From Cymbidium sinense (Eukaryota > Streptophyta > Magnoliopsida > Asparagales > Orchidaceae), in the NCBI GenBank assembly GCA_021442155.1, contig CM038215.1, positions 5,790,976-5,854,975 of the forward strand: a stretch of DNA of 64,000 bases. The letters run 5' to 3'. The stretch's first letter is position 1; every line of letters starts with the position of its first letter. This document shows positions 38,667-50,610 of the stretch, piece by piece. The notes below the pieces were generated by a model, which was given only the letters and a program-made list of their open reading frames with translations, did not search any database and was not told where the DNA came from. Made by a program: the position numbers and the translations under genes.

Positions 38667-40807
38667 GCCACGACATCAATTCAAATCCAAATTTCAAACC
38701 AAACCTCAAACTCAATTTCAAATCTAAATCCAAGTCCAAACTCAATTCCAAATGATTGAAACCAAGATCAAATCCAAACTTGAAATCCTTCATAAGCCCT
38801 TTAATCAACCTTCATGAAAATAGCCAAATATTCAATCCAATTCAAACCAAACTCAATTGATTTTCATATAAATCAATTGTACCTTCAATTATCTTTTCAA
38901 ATATAAATGAAATATAAATTCAAATAGCCAAAAGCAAATCCAAAATCAAATCAAAACCCAATTTAAACTCTTTAAGCAAATTCCTTGAAATTGGATAAAA
39001 CCCATCTAAATCAAGCCAAAATAAATGGATTTTCTTTTGAATCAATCATTCCTTCAATCATCTATCCAAATATAAATGAAATCTACAATCATCCAGTCAA
39101 ACCAAAATTAACCCAAGTCAAACCCAACCTAGCCCATTTGACTTGAAATATTCAAATGAACCAAAACTCATTTGAATCCAAACCCATTGCAATTGCATAT
39201 ATATATATATATATCAATATCAAATCTATATATAAACTCAACTAAATCAAGCTAACTAAATCCAATTGGTTCACTTGACCCAAAGAGGCCAATTTGACCT
39301 ACATGAACCAAAATCCAATTCAATCCAAATGAAAGTGAATTAATCCAATCCAAAGTTCATGTCATGATTGTTGATCACCCTAAGATGATCAATTGATATA
39401 AATTAGGTCAAACAAAGTCAACCTAGCTAGTTGACCAAGTCAACCCTTTAGCATATATGAACTCAAACTAGCCAAATTACAACATAAGCCAAATCCATTG
39501 AAAACCAAAGATTTAAATTAACCCAAATTCAACATTTAAACTTGACTGGACCTTCAATTGAGCCAAACCTAGCACAATTGGCCCTCTTGACACTAGTTGA
39601 CCCAAATTGACATAAAGGGTCAAATTAGACTAAACCCAAATTAAATCCAAATTAAATCGAACCAAACCAAACAATCCTCTCCAAATAGTTATATTAACAT
39701 GATATAACCCTTGGTTTGACCTAATTTGACCAATTGGTTAACCTAACCCATTTTTTTATTTTAAATGGGTCAAATTGTTAAACCTAATAAATGAACTCCA
39801 AATGACATGAAATTTGGTCCAACTCACTTTTGATTCATTTCAAATATGCCAAAATAAAATTCAATGCTAAATGACCACTCTACCCTTATTCCAAGGGCAT
39901 CACATAAGATAAAAAAACCTATGTAAATGGCATTTCTTTTCCTTGGCCACTTGGCACTCATCAATTATTTCACCTAAGCTCCAAGGACATTGTACAACCT
40001 AACCCAAGAGGTTGTTGGGTCAACTATGACTCATGGTGAGGTGAAATCACCTCCCCTCCCCCATTAAAACACTTGGCATGATGGACCTACACTTCTCTTT
40101 GCTAGGACACCCACTTGTCCTTCATAGCAGCCATCTCCCATACCTTGGCAACCAAATTAAGCCACTTAAGGAGAATCCTAACCACCCCAAGCCAAGGACA
40201 CCCACTTGGAACCAAAAATCATTATGAATGTGGTGATTTTTAGCCATTGCAAGGAGACAAAAAATAGAGAGGCAAAAACTCTTCCTTACACACTCATTTC
40301 ACTCTCTTAGAGCTTCCAAACCAATAATCAACCATTCCCACTTGACTTTTGGGAAAAAGCCATCAAAATCAAGTGGATTTCGGCGAGGAAGCAGCGACCA
40401 TTGGTGGATACATTATCTTGAAGTGAAGTAAGAGCCCAAACCCATTCCAAAGCTTCTTCTTGTACTTAAGGGCGTGTTCAGATCATCACTACCATTGAAA
40501 GTCATTCCCGGTGAGATAATTTTCAAGAACCATAGCCGGCCTTAGGTTCTTTTATTTGTGATAGTTTTTCTTGATTTTAGGAATTTCCTTTAGATTACCC
40601 ATGCATTTTTTTATATTTTAAATCATCCCCACACATTTTGAGAGATTTCCAGTGATGATCGCTAGAAAATCAAGCCTAAAATGAAGTTTTTCATTCAATT
40701 TTTTCATAAGAATCATAAAAATCTTGCCCGTAATAGTGTTCCATCCGCCTCTTCCACCGGATTGCCCGTCAGCCATCTAATCTTCTATTCAAGGAAATAT
40801 AAAGCTT

Positions 40808-40900
40808 AGATCATATGGATCACATGGCTCTGATCAGTGGATCGTGCAGTTCAGATCACGTGGATCATGCTTATTAATCGATCCCATCCGATGACGATCG
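40808..40900 (+). promoter_or_regulatory. GATC-rich cluster with a CACGTG G-box
   Basis: Eight GATC tetramers fall within 92 bases (40809 to 40899), with a CACGTG at 40857-40862, inside otherwise AT-rich DNA. G-boxes bind plant bHLH and bZIP factors in general. The matching place in the right copy (about 48165-48260) keeps at least five GATCs but has no CACGTG. A role in element transcription is only a guess. Confidence 0.35.
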
Positions 40901-42779
40901 GTCGATTTAGGCATCCTTATCATTCCTCATCGCGATGTGGCATCATACCGACCACTCACGCGTGATGCCATGTGGTGTGCGGTCAATCTTTCGCTGTTGA
41001 CTAGGTTAAGTAAAATATTAGGGATTTTCTTCTTTTTAAAAATTTATTAAAAATAGTTGAATCTTCAAAAATTCAAATAATAAAATAAAATACATAACTA
41101 AAAATTGAAAATATGGCTCGTTGGATTTGTCTTTCTGAAAGGAATCCAAAGAAGGAAAAGGGTCCAAATCTTACTAAATATTTTGAGCTTAATTTTAAGT
41201 TCTAGGGAAAATCAAATTTCATTAATTAAACTAAAATGACAAAATAGATTGATTTGAATTTTTAAGAGATTAAAAGTGAGCTTAAAATCTACCTACCATA
41301 CAAATTTTAAGTTAAAAGGGTTTCTGGATCAGGGGATATTGCATTTTGAAATTCAAATAGTTAAAATAAATTAATGAAACTTATAAAAATCATGGAAAAT
41401 CATTTAAATTAGCTGAAACTTTGGAAAATTATAAAAAATCATAGTGAAATCCTAAAAATGTAAGTATATATTTATTTTGAAGATATTTGAGAAGAGATTC
41501 AATTAAAATTGATCCCAATTAATTTTGAATCATAATTAAGGCTTATTTTAGGTTTAATTAAAAACTTAATTAGCTTAATTACTCTCTAATTACCTAAGTA
41601 ATTAATCCAAAACTTTATGAGGTTGATTAATGGGATGACCTTAGCCTCCCATAATTTTCTTGGGATTTATTGCTTGGTTAATTAGGGAAATTGGTTATCT
41701 TAACCTTAATTACTTTCCTAATTAATTAGACAATTAATTAATAATCTAAATAGTAAGGAAATCATTAATTAAGTTTGTTAATCATTGTGAAATAGTGAAT
41801 TGGTATGGGGAATGAGATTGCGACCTCTTTCGCAATCTTTTCCCCAAGTCCTTGTACTTGAATGGAAATTAATTAATTTAGGATTAATTGATGGTTTAAT
41901 TCATTAATTAAATTGCTTAATTAATCAATTTGAAACTATAATCACATGGAATCTTAATTAATCAATTCATGGGTAGATCTTTAGGTGTTCAATAACCTAA
42001 AGACATTTAAGGAAATTATGGTTAACCCACATGTGTGGAAAAATCATGAAAGTACTTAATTAAGTTTCTTAACTTTATTAATCACTAATTGTGAGCCAAT
42101 TGCATTAGGCCTCTTTCATTTCTTAGGTTCATTGCTGATTTAATTTCCAATGTATGTACATAACATGTAGGCTCATAATTACTTGGTTAATTAAATTATG
42201 GCAACATAGGTAAGGTTTAATTAATGGATTTAATGCATAATACAACTTAATTAACTCATAAAATCAACTTAATTACTTTTCATTAAACAAAATTAAATGA
42301 CAAACATGGGAATGGTTTAGGATCATAAAACTTTCCTAAATTTATTCAAACCAAATGAAATATGAAATTGAAAGTGATAATTAAAAAACCTTGGTTTTCT
42401 TTAAATGCTTTTATTTTATTTTATTGTACTTAGGAACTAATTTAATCGAATGAAATCACATGTTTTTGCTTATTCATTCCTTTCCAATCATGTTAAATGT
42501 TGTATGTCATTTGAAATCATACATTCATCTTTTCAAAATTTATTAAATCAAATGGTTTTCCTTTATGCCAAGCTTGCATGTGTTGATTAATTTATAATAT
42601 GTGTCTATTATCACTATTAAATCAAAATGTATTTTCCTAAGCTTATAAATGAATGGTTACATATGCTATGAATGCTAGTTATAAATACATAAGAGATGTA
42701 TGTGAGTATACCTTAAATGTATGAAGTGAAGCTCCATTCCTTTTATTCATGTATTAATTTATGTAAGTGAGAATGTTAA

Positions 42780-43345
42780 TGGGTATATAGTCTGGACATC
42801 CCAGGAATACAAGGCTTTAGTTAGCACCAAGGAGATCATTTGATCACCTCACTTCCTTGGTTTAATAATGGCACATACTCCATTTGATTTCATTCTTATG
42901 TATTTCAATACTATAATTTGGAAGAGGTATTAATTCATATACATAAATGATTCAATCAAATTAAATATCATTTTTTTGCATGATTTTCATTCTTCAAATT
43001 ATGAATATATGTGTATGTATTTAATAAAAGTGGTATATAGTCTGGACATTCCGGGAATATGAAGCTTTAGCTAGCCCTAAGGAGGTCATTTAATTACCTC
43101 ACTTCCCTGATTTAACAAAGGCACGTAGTTGGCTAGGTCTTTTATGCATACATGTGTGTATTTAATTATAGAATGGTATTCCATCCTTTTCATTAAAAAT
43201 ACATGCATTTGCAATTGTTCAATTGATTGAATTAATTGATCATGTGATTTGGAGCTCTCTTTTTTATGATCATGCATGTAAATTTACATATGGTTTGAAT
43301 TTAATGGTATATAATAGACATCTTGAGAATATGAGGCTTTAGCCC
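42780..43345 (+). repeat. Tandem sub-repeats of about 240 bp in the left LTR
   Basis: A block beginning GGTATATAGTCTGGACAT and containing GAATA, GGCTTTAG and an AGGAGGTCATTT...TTACCTCACTTCC segment starts at about 42782 and 43031, with a degenerate third unit at 43308 that is cut by the deletion. Spacing is about 250-275 bp. Each carries a small inverted repeat (GAGGT with ACCTC, or GATCA with TGATC). Confidence 0.75.
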
Positions 43346-43514
43346 AAGGAAGTCATCATGGCTTAGGAGTCCTTATTAGGTGATTAGGTCCATTATATGG
43401 TGATAATTTCTATCTTTCAAGATAGTGCATCTTTCCTTAATGTCATATCAGATCATTTCAATAAGTACCCCCTAAGATCTATGTGGTGTTCCACATCTCA
43501 AAAAGAAACACCAC

Positions 43515-46127
43515 AAATTTTCTTTGGCGAGGAGGTTCCTCTCTCCATCTAGTAGTATTGTCTCCAAACATCGATAGTGGACTTGTATTTTATATGGGTC
43601 CAACACTATCTTTCTTTCTTTTGGCATAGCTTATTTCATATTTAGGTTGATCTAGCTAACATCCTTTAGGTTTTAAGACCTCACTCCATGTAGGTCTTAA
43701 AACCCCTATTATGTCCCCCAATAGTTAAAAAAATTTGAATTAACTAAAGAAGATGACTAAATATTTAGAACCTCTTTACCATTCTTTTGGTGAGGCAAGG
43801 TTCATCTCATACTTAAGAAAATAAAATCTTTGCATAAAGATATATACTTTCAAAAGCACTTCTCAAATTAAAATTCTCATGACAAAAGATCTGCATTTAA
43901 AGATAACAAAACCTCATGCAACAATATCAATGATTGTTGCATGGAGGTTCTTTTCAAAATTTAAAATCAATTAATTTTAAAATACTTTATCCAAAAGCAC
44001 ATATTTCAAAATAGTAATCTCCATTCAACACACCTAAGCTTGTTGAATGAAGATTTTATTTTCAAATAAGATCATGACATAAAATTGAAATTTCATTTAG
44101 AACATCCTACATGTGCTAAGTTGGAATTTCTCTTTTTAAAAGCAACATCACACACAAATATCCCATCTTTGAAAATCAAAAAGAAAAATATAATTGATTT
44201 CCATTTAACATACCTAAATTTGTTAAATGAATGTCCCCTTTTCAAAATCATTAAAAATTACAACACATTTGAATTCCATTTAACATACCCAAATTTGTCA
44301 AATGAGAATTCCCTTTTTCAAAATCAAAAGCAAATTGGACTCTACTTAACATACCCACATTTCCTAAGTATAGTTCCCTTTTTAAAATCACAAATAAAAC
44401 AAACACACTTGAACTCCATTTGACATACCCAAATTTGTAAAATGAGAGTCCCACCTTTTCAAAATTGAAAACAAATTGAACTTTATTTAACATACCACAT
44501 TTGTTAAATAGAAGTTCTCCTCTTTCAAAACAAAATAAAACAAACTCATCAAACACACTTGATCCCTACTTAACATACCAAATTTGTTAAGTAAGGGTCT
44601 CATTTTTCAAAATCAAATCAAAATACATCAAACACATTGTGCTTCACTTAGCATACCTAAATTTGCTAAGTAAGGATCCCATTTTCAAATTGAATTCAAC
44701 AAATCAAATAAATGACACACATCATCACAAACAACAAAAATGCTTTCAAAATTTTTTTTCAAACATGCACTTGAATCTCATTTAGCATACATAAATTTCC
44801 TAAGTGAAGATTCCAAAATCTAATTCAAAACAAAGTCAATTGACCCTCCATTTAACATACCCAAATTTATTAAATGAGGGTCCCAACATAAAATCAAATT
44901 AAAATGTGAGCCAATGGAAGGATCAATTAAGAGCCTCTCTAAAACATTTGAACCCCATTCAACATACCCAAATTTGTTGAATGTGGGTTCTAAATTTAAA
45001 TCAAATTTAAAGTCTCTCCTCCAAAAAAAATTTCAAAATCTCTCTAATATTTGAACCCCATTTAGCATACCTAAATTTGTTAAATGTGGGTTCCAATTCA
45101 ATAATCAAATCAACTAAATAATTCAAGTCAACAACATTCAAGTGAAGGTCTTATATGGTTCTCTTTCCAGATATTCTAGCCCTCGCAGCCATCAGTAGAA
45201 AGGAGGTGGCAGGCAAGAAGACACTTCTTCAGTTTGACCTAGTCGATTCTAGTTTCTCTAACCAAGGGAGAAAGACCTAGCGATTGATCCTGCTTTGGAA
45301 GATGTAAGTCTATGCTTTCTTCTAAGTACAACCTTTTCACAAAGGCAACCCCTTAGGCTGGATAGTCCTACCTTATACTGGTAGACTACCCTTTGGATTT
45401 GTAAATTTGAGATAGGTCAAGGCCGACATTGCCCCTTTAAGTGGGTCCATTGTAACATGATCCATAATAAACTAAATTTGAAACCAACCTTCCCAATGAG
45501 TCAAATTAAAACATATCAGAACAAACCAAACTTCTCTTAGCGGGCAAATCAAATTAATCTCCCGGGAGCCATAAGAAATACCATCAAACTCTTATCCCAA
45601 GCGGAGAACTACTTCCTAGTGGAAGGCTCACATTCCATCCTAGATTATAGATTCTTATCCCGAATACACACCCAAATCATATTCCTAATGAGACTCAAAT
45701 CCATATCCCTGGTGGATAGCTTCAACTTACTTCCTAGTGGAAGGTTCACATACTCAATCCGATTCCATTTAACTCTCTTATGCCTTTGCATAAAGAGATT
45801 TATTACTATTGTGATTCTATCTACCTTTGGGTTTAGGTATAGATCATTTTTGTTTGTATTTGCAGTCTTTTGGATGTTGATCATCTCGATCAATGCTAAT
45901 ATGTGCCTTGTCAGTTACACCACATTGGGGTCCTTTGTTGACCTCACTTTTGGGTGAGTTCTCAACCTCTCTTCTAAACCTTTAGACACAAGGTTTCCTT
46001 AGTCATAAGACACTTCTAGAGTAGGTGAACACTAACCTAACTAGAGACTTAGAAGGGTTAATCATAGGATTAGGCCATGCCTTAGGGACTTAGGAAAATC
46101 ACTACCCTATAGCTAAACCCAATCCAT
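43515..46127 (+). other. Non-coding interior of the LTR-type element
   Basis: Holds the putative primer-binding site near 43524, a leader-like stretch (43530-43980), the hairpin array (44022-45091), and a region (45130-46127) with a short duplication: ACTTCCTAGTGGAAGG at about 45610 and 45729, itself partly palindromic. The 112-codon plus-strand frame at 45619-45957 shows no domain and overlaps a minus-strand frame, so I do not call it a gene. No purine-rich tract is evident just before the right repeat, which weakens the LTR interpretation. Confidence 0.55.
44022..45091. repeat. Array of about 13 short inverted repeats with covarying stems
   Basis: Each unit has the form CATTTAACA, a loop like TACCCAAATT, then TGTTAAATG, followed by a GGGTCCC-type spacer and CTTTTTCAAAATCAAA-like filler. 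Perfect 9-bp stems: 44022-44049 (CATTCAACA/TGTTGAATG), 44202-44229 (CATTTAACA/TGTTAAATG), 44484-44510 (TATTTAACA/TGTTAAATA), 44567-44593 (TACTTAACA/TGTTAAGTA), 44956-44983 (CATTCAACA/TGTTGAATG). Near-perfect: 44645-44672 (CACTTAGCA/TGCTAAGTA), 45058-45086, 44277-44304, 44849-44876. Weaker: near 44093, 44343, 44416, 44779. The last two units extend to AACCC/GGGTT. The stem symmetry exists in DNA and in RNA from either strand. Confidence 0.85.
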
Positions 46128-46620
46128 GTACACCTTAAATTCAATTCAAATCCAAATATCCAAAACCAAACTCAATTAAATCCAAATCCAAATCCAAGTC
46201 CAAACTCAATTCCAAATGATTGAAACCCAAGATCAAATCCAAACTTGAAATCCTTCCCAAGCCCTTTAATCAACATGAACTTAGCCAAATTTCTATCCAA
46301 TTCAATCAACTCAATTGATTTTCTTATAAATCAATTGTACCTTCAATTATCTTCTCAAATATAAATGAAATATAAATTCAAATAGCCAAAACCAAATCCA
46401 AAATCAAATCAAAACCCAATTTAAACCCTTTAAGCCATTTCTTTGAACTTGGCCAAAACCCATCTAAATAAAGCCAAAATCAATGGATTTTCTCTTGAAT
46501 CAATCATTCCTTCAACCATATCCAAATATAAATGAAACCTATCATAGTCAAACCAAAATCAACCCAAGTCAAATATTTTGACATTTTGAATCAAACATTC
46601 AAAATAATCAATCTCAAATA

Positions 46621-46652
<32 letters not shown>

Positions 46653-49600
46653 CTATATATAAACTCAACTAAATCAAACTCAAAAGTAAAGCCAACTAAA
46701 TCTAATTGGTTCACTTGACCTAAAGTGGCCAATTTGACATACATGAACCAAAATCCAATTCAATCCAAATCAAACTAAATTAAGCAATCCAAAGTTTATG
46801 TCATGATTGTTGATCAATTTATATAAATTGGGTCAAACCAAGTCAACCTAGCCTATTGACCAAGTCAACCCTTTAGCATATATGAACCCAAACTAGCCAA
46901 ATTTTAACCTAAATAAAATCCATTGAAACTAATGATTCAAATCAACCCAAAATCAATATTTAAACATGAATTGACCTTCAATTAAGCCAAACCTAGCCCA
47001 ATTGGCCTCTTGACCCAAGCTCAAATTGACATAAAGGGTCAAATTAGACTAAACTCAAATTAAATCAAATTAAATCAAACCAAAGCATCCTCTCCAAATA
47101 GTCATATGAACTTGACTAATCCTTGATTTATTTGACAAATTGGTCACCTAACCCATTTTGACCCATTTTGACCCTAGGTCAAATTGAGCCAAACCTAACC
47201 AAATGAACTCCAAAATGACATGAAATTTGGTCCAACTCAATGTTGACTCATTTCAAATCTAAATCAAATTCAATATCAAATGACCACTCTACCCTTGGTC
47301 TAAGGGTACATAAGACAAAACATCATGTAAATGGTCATTTCTCTTCCTTGGCCACTTAGCACTCATCCATTGGTCCACTAGGCTCCAAGGACACTATCCA
47401 ACTGACTAAGTGGTGGTGGTTGGGTCCATGACTTATGGGAGGTGAAATCACCTCACCTCCCCATTGGAACACTTGGCATGAAGGACCTCCACTTTTGTTT
47501 GCTAGGACACCCACTTGTCCTTCATAGCACCACCTCCCATGCCTTGGGCAACCAAATTAAACCTAAGGAGAATCCCAACCACCCCAAGCAAGGACACCCA
47601 CTTGGAGCCAAAATCACCATGAATGAGGTGATTTTTGACCATTACAAGGAGAAAAAATAGAGGCAAAAACTCTTCCTCACACTCATTTCACTCTCTTAGA
47701 GCTCTCAAACCAAACCATTCTACTTGGTTTTGAGCAAAACCATCAAAATCAAGTGGATTCTAGTGAAGTGGTGTGTGGTGGATACATTATTAAAGTGAGA
47801 AAAGCGAACCCATTCTAAAGCTTCTTCTTTTACTCAGAGCACACTCGGATCATCACCAAAATCATCCTCGATGAGATAATTTTCAAAACCATAGATCATT
47901 TAGGTTCTTTTATTTGTGATTATTTTTTGATCAATTTTAGAAATTTTCTTTAGATAAACCTTGCAATTTTTTTATTTTACATCATGCCCATGCATTTGGA
48001 GTGATTTTTGATGAGATCGTTGAAAAATTGAGCATAAAATGAAGTTTTCCATTCAATTTTTCACAAGAATAAAAAAAATCCCATCAAGAATAGCGTTCCG
48101 TCTGCCTCTTCTACCAGATTGCTTGCAAGCTATCTGATCTCCCATTCAGGAAGATGGATGACTTAGATCATGCAGATCGTATAGCTCTAATCAGTGGATC
48201 ATGTGGCTCAGATAACATGAATCATCTATCATCAACCATGATCAGATGGTCGATCGATCCAGCATCCTTGTCCATATTCTCGCTCATCTACTACGGCACT
48301 GATGCACAGCATACCACATGGCGGCTTGGTAGGTTAAGTAAGAAATTAGGGATTTTCTACTTTTAAAATTAATTAAAACACCTAAAACGTTCATAGAAAA
48401 TAAAATACTTAACTAAAATTGAAAAAAAAGGGCTCTTGGATTGGTCTTTCAGAGGAATCAATGAATCCAAAAGCCCCAAATTTTATTGAATATTATGAGC
48501 TTAATTTAAGCTTTAGGGAAAATCAAATTTCATTAATTAAACTAAAATGACACATTAGATTGATTTGAAATTCTCGAGAGATAAAATTGAGCTTAAAATC
48601 TACTACCATAAAATTTCAAGTCAAAAGATTTAGATTGGGAGAGATATTACATTTAGTTCAAATAAATTAAAATTAATGGACTTTATAAAATCATGGAAAA
48701 TCATTTAAATCAGCTGAAACTTTGGAAAATTATAACAAATCATAAAAATGCAAGTATATATTTATTTGAAGGTATTTTGAGATTCAATTAAAATTGATCC
48801 CAATTAATTTTGAGTAATTAAGGCTTAATTTGGGTTTAATTAAAACTTAATTAGCTTAATTACTCTAATTACATAATAATTTAATCCCAAACTTTTTGGT
48901 TGATTAATGGGATGACCTCTCCCATAATTTTCTTAGGATTTATTGCTTGGTTAATTAGGAAATTGGTTTGTCTTAACCTTACTTTCTAATTAATTAAGCA
49001 ATTAATTAATATTCTAAACAGTAAGAAAATCATTAGTTAAGCTTGCTACTCATTGTGAAATAGTGAATGGGCATGGAAAATGAGATTGGGAACTCTTTCC
49101 CAATCTTTTCCCTAAGTCCATTTCACTAATAATCAATTCATTAATTTGGGATTAATTGATGGTTTAATTCATTAATTAAATTACTTAATTAATCAATTTG
49201 AAACTATTATCACATGGAATCCTAATTAATCAATTCATTGGTAGATCTTTAGGTGTTCAATATCCTAATGACATTTAAGGAAATTATGGTTAACCCACAT
49301 GTGTGGAAAAACCATGAAAGTACTTAATTTAGTTTCTTAACTTAATTAATCACTAATAATAAATTGCATTAGGCCTCTTTCATTTTTTTAGGTTCATTTT
49401 TTAATTTCCAATGTATGTACATATCATGTTGGATCATAATTACTTGGTTAATTAAATTAAGGCAACATAGGTAAGGGTTAATCAATTAATGGATTTAATG
49501 CATAGTACAACTAATTAACCAACAATTACTTTTCATTAAATGAAATTAAATCACAAACATGGGAATGGGTTAGGATCAAAACTTTCCTCATTTCTTCAAA

Positions 49601-50014
49601 CCAAATTGAAAGTGATAATTAAAAAGCCTTGGTTTTCTTTAAATGCTTTTATTTGATTTGATTGTCCTTAGAGTTAATTTAATTGAATGAAATCACATGT
49701 TTATGCTCATTCATTCCTTTCAATCATGTTAAATGTTGTATGTCATTTGAAATCATACATTCATCTTTTCAAAATTCATTAAGTCAAATGGTTTTCCTTT
49801 ATGTCAATGTGTTGATTTAATTTATAATATGTGGCTATTATCACTATTAAATCCAAACATATTTTCCAAAGCTTATAAATGAATGGTTACATATGTTATG
49901 AATGTTAGTTATAAATACATAGGAGATGCATTTGATTATAGCTTAAATGTATAAAGTGAAGCTCCTTTCCTTTTATTCATGTATTGATTTATGTAAGTGA
50001 GATTGTTAATGGGT

Positions 50015-50610
50015 ATATAGTGGACATCCAAAAATATGATGCTTTAGTTAGCCCCAAGGAGGTCATATGATTACCTCACTTCTCAGTTTAACAATGGCAT
50101 TACTCCATTTGATTTCATTCTTATGTATCTCAATACTATTGGATGCTTTAATTCATATACATAAATGATTCAATCAAATTAAATATCACTTTTTTTTGAT
50201 TTTCATTCTCCAAATTATGAGTAGATGTGTATGTATCTAAGAAAAGTGATATATATTCTGGACATCTCAAGAATATGAGGCTTTAGCTAGCCCTAAGGAG
50301 GTCATTTGATTACCTCACTTCCCAAGTTTAATAAAGGATCGTACTTACTTATGTCTTTTATACATACATGTGTATTTAATTAGAGAATGGTAATCCTTCC
50401 TTTTTATTAAAAATACATGCATTTGTAATTGTTCAAGTGAATGGATTAAATGATCATTTGATTTGGAGCTCTCTTTCTTATGTTCATGCATGTAAATTTA
50501 CATATGGTTTGAATGTAATGGTACATAGTCTGGACATCCCAAAAAATGAGGCTTTAGCTGACCCAAGGAGGTCATTTGATTACCTCACTTCCTTGGTTGA
50601 TAATGACATG
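50015..50610 (+). repeat. Tandem sub-repeats of about 250 bp in the right LTR
   Basis: Units start near 50012, 50246 and 50519 with TATATAGT/TATATATTCTGGACAT-like sequence, GCTTTAG and the GAGGTCAT...ACCTCACTTC segment, matching 42780-43345 in the left repeat. Three units are visible before the sequence changes. Confidence 0.75.

Larger units (their letters stand above)
31081..38675 (-). mobile_element. LINE copy 3, nearly full-length non-LTR retrotransposon (inactive)
   Basis: Sense strand is minus and about 7.6 kb long. In order from 38666 downward: ORF1 with a DUF4283 domain and a zinc-knuckle remnant, AP-type endonuclease, linker, reverse transcriptase, zf-RVT, RNase H, then a 2-kb 3' UTR with AATAAA (31104-31109) and an A-run joined to CCCTAAA repeats. 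It has many stops and frameshifts plus catalytic changes, so it is dead. The 5' side ends at about 38675, nine bases above the ORF1 Met, where the LTR-like repeat starts; its 5' UTR is therefore missing or displaced. Confidence 0.9.
38676..43514 (+). repeat. Left long direct repeat (putative 5' LTR), carries an internal deletion
   Basis: Collinear with 46141-53179: for example the phrase CCAAGTCCAAACTCAATTCC occurs at about 38728 and 46194, and TTAATTAAATTGCTTAATTA-like tracts near 41900 have counterparts near 49170. At about 43345 it skips roughly 2.4 kb present in the right copy (50600-53020) and resumes at CTTAGGAGTCCTTATTAGG. It lacks the first 13 bases of the right copy. A TA microsatellite lies at 39199-39214. 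No protein-coding frame. Confidence 0.8.

Noticed and set aside
44022..45091. CRISPR-like array of palindromic repeats
   Set aside because: This is plant nuclear DNA, the repeats are diverged, spacers are similar to each other, and no cas genes exist.
45619..45957. A 112-codon plus-strand frame in the LTR-element interior
   Set aside because: No domain, no repeat conservation to compare, and an 82-codon frame overlaps it on the other strand.
46617..46660. TA-rich tract as a replication origin or promoter
   Set aside because: It is a plain (TA)n microsatellite, also present in shorter form at 39199; nothing else supports a function.
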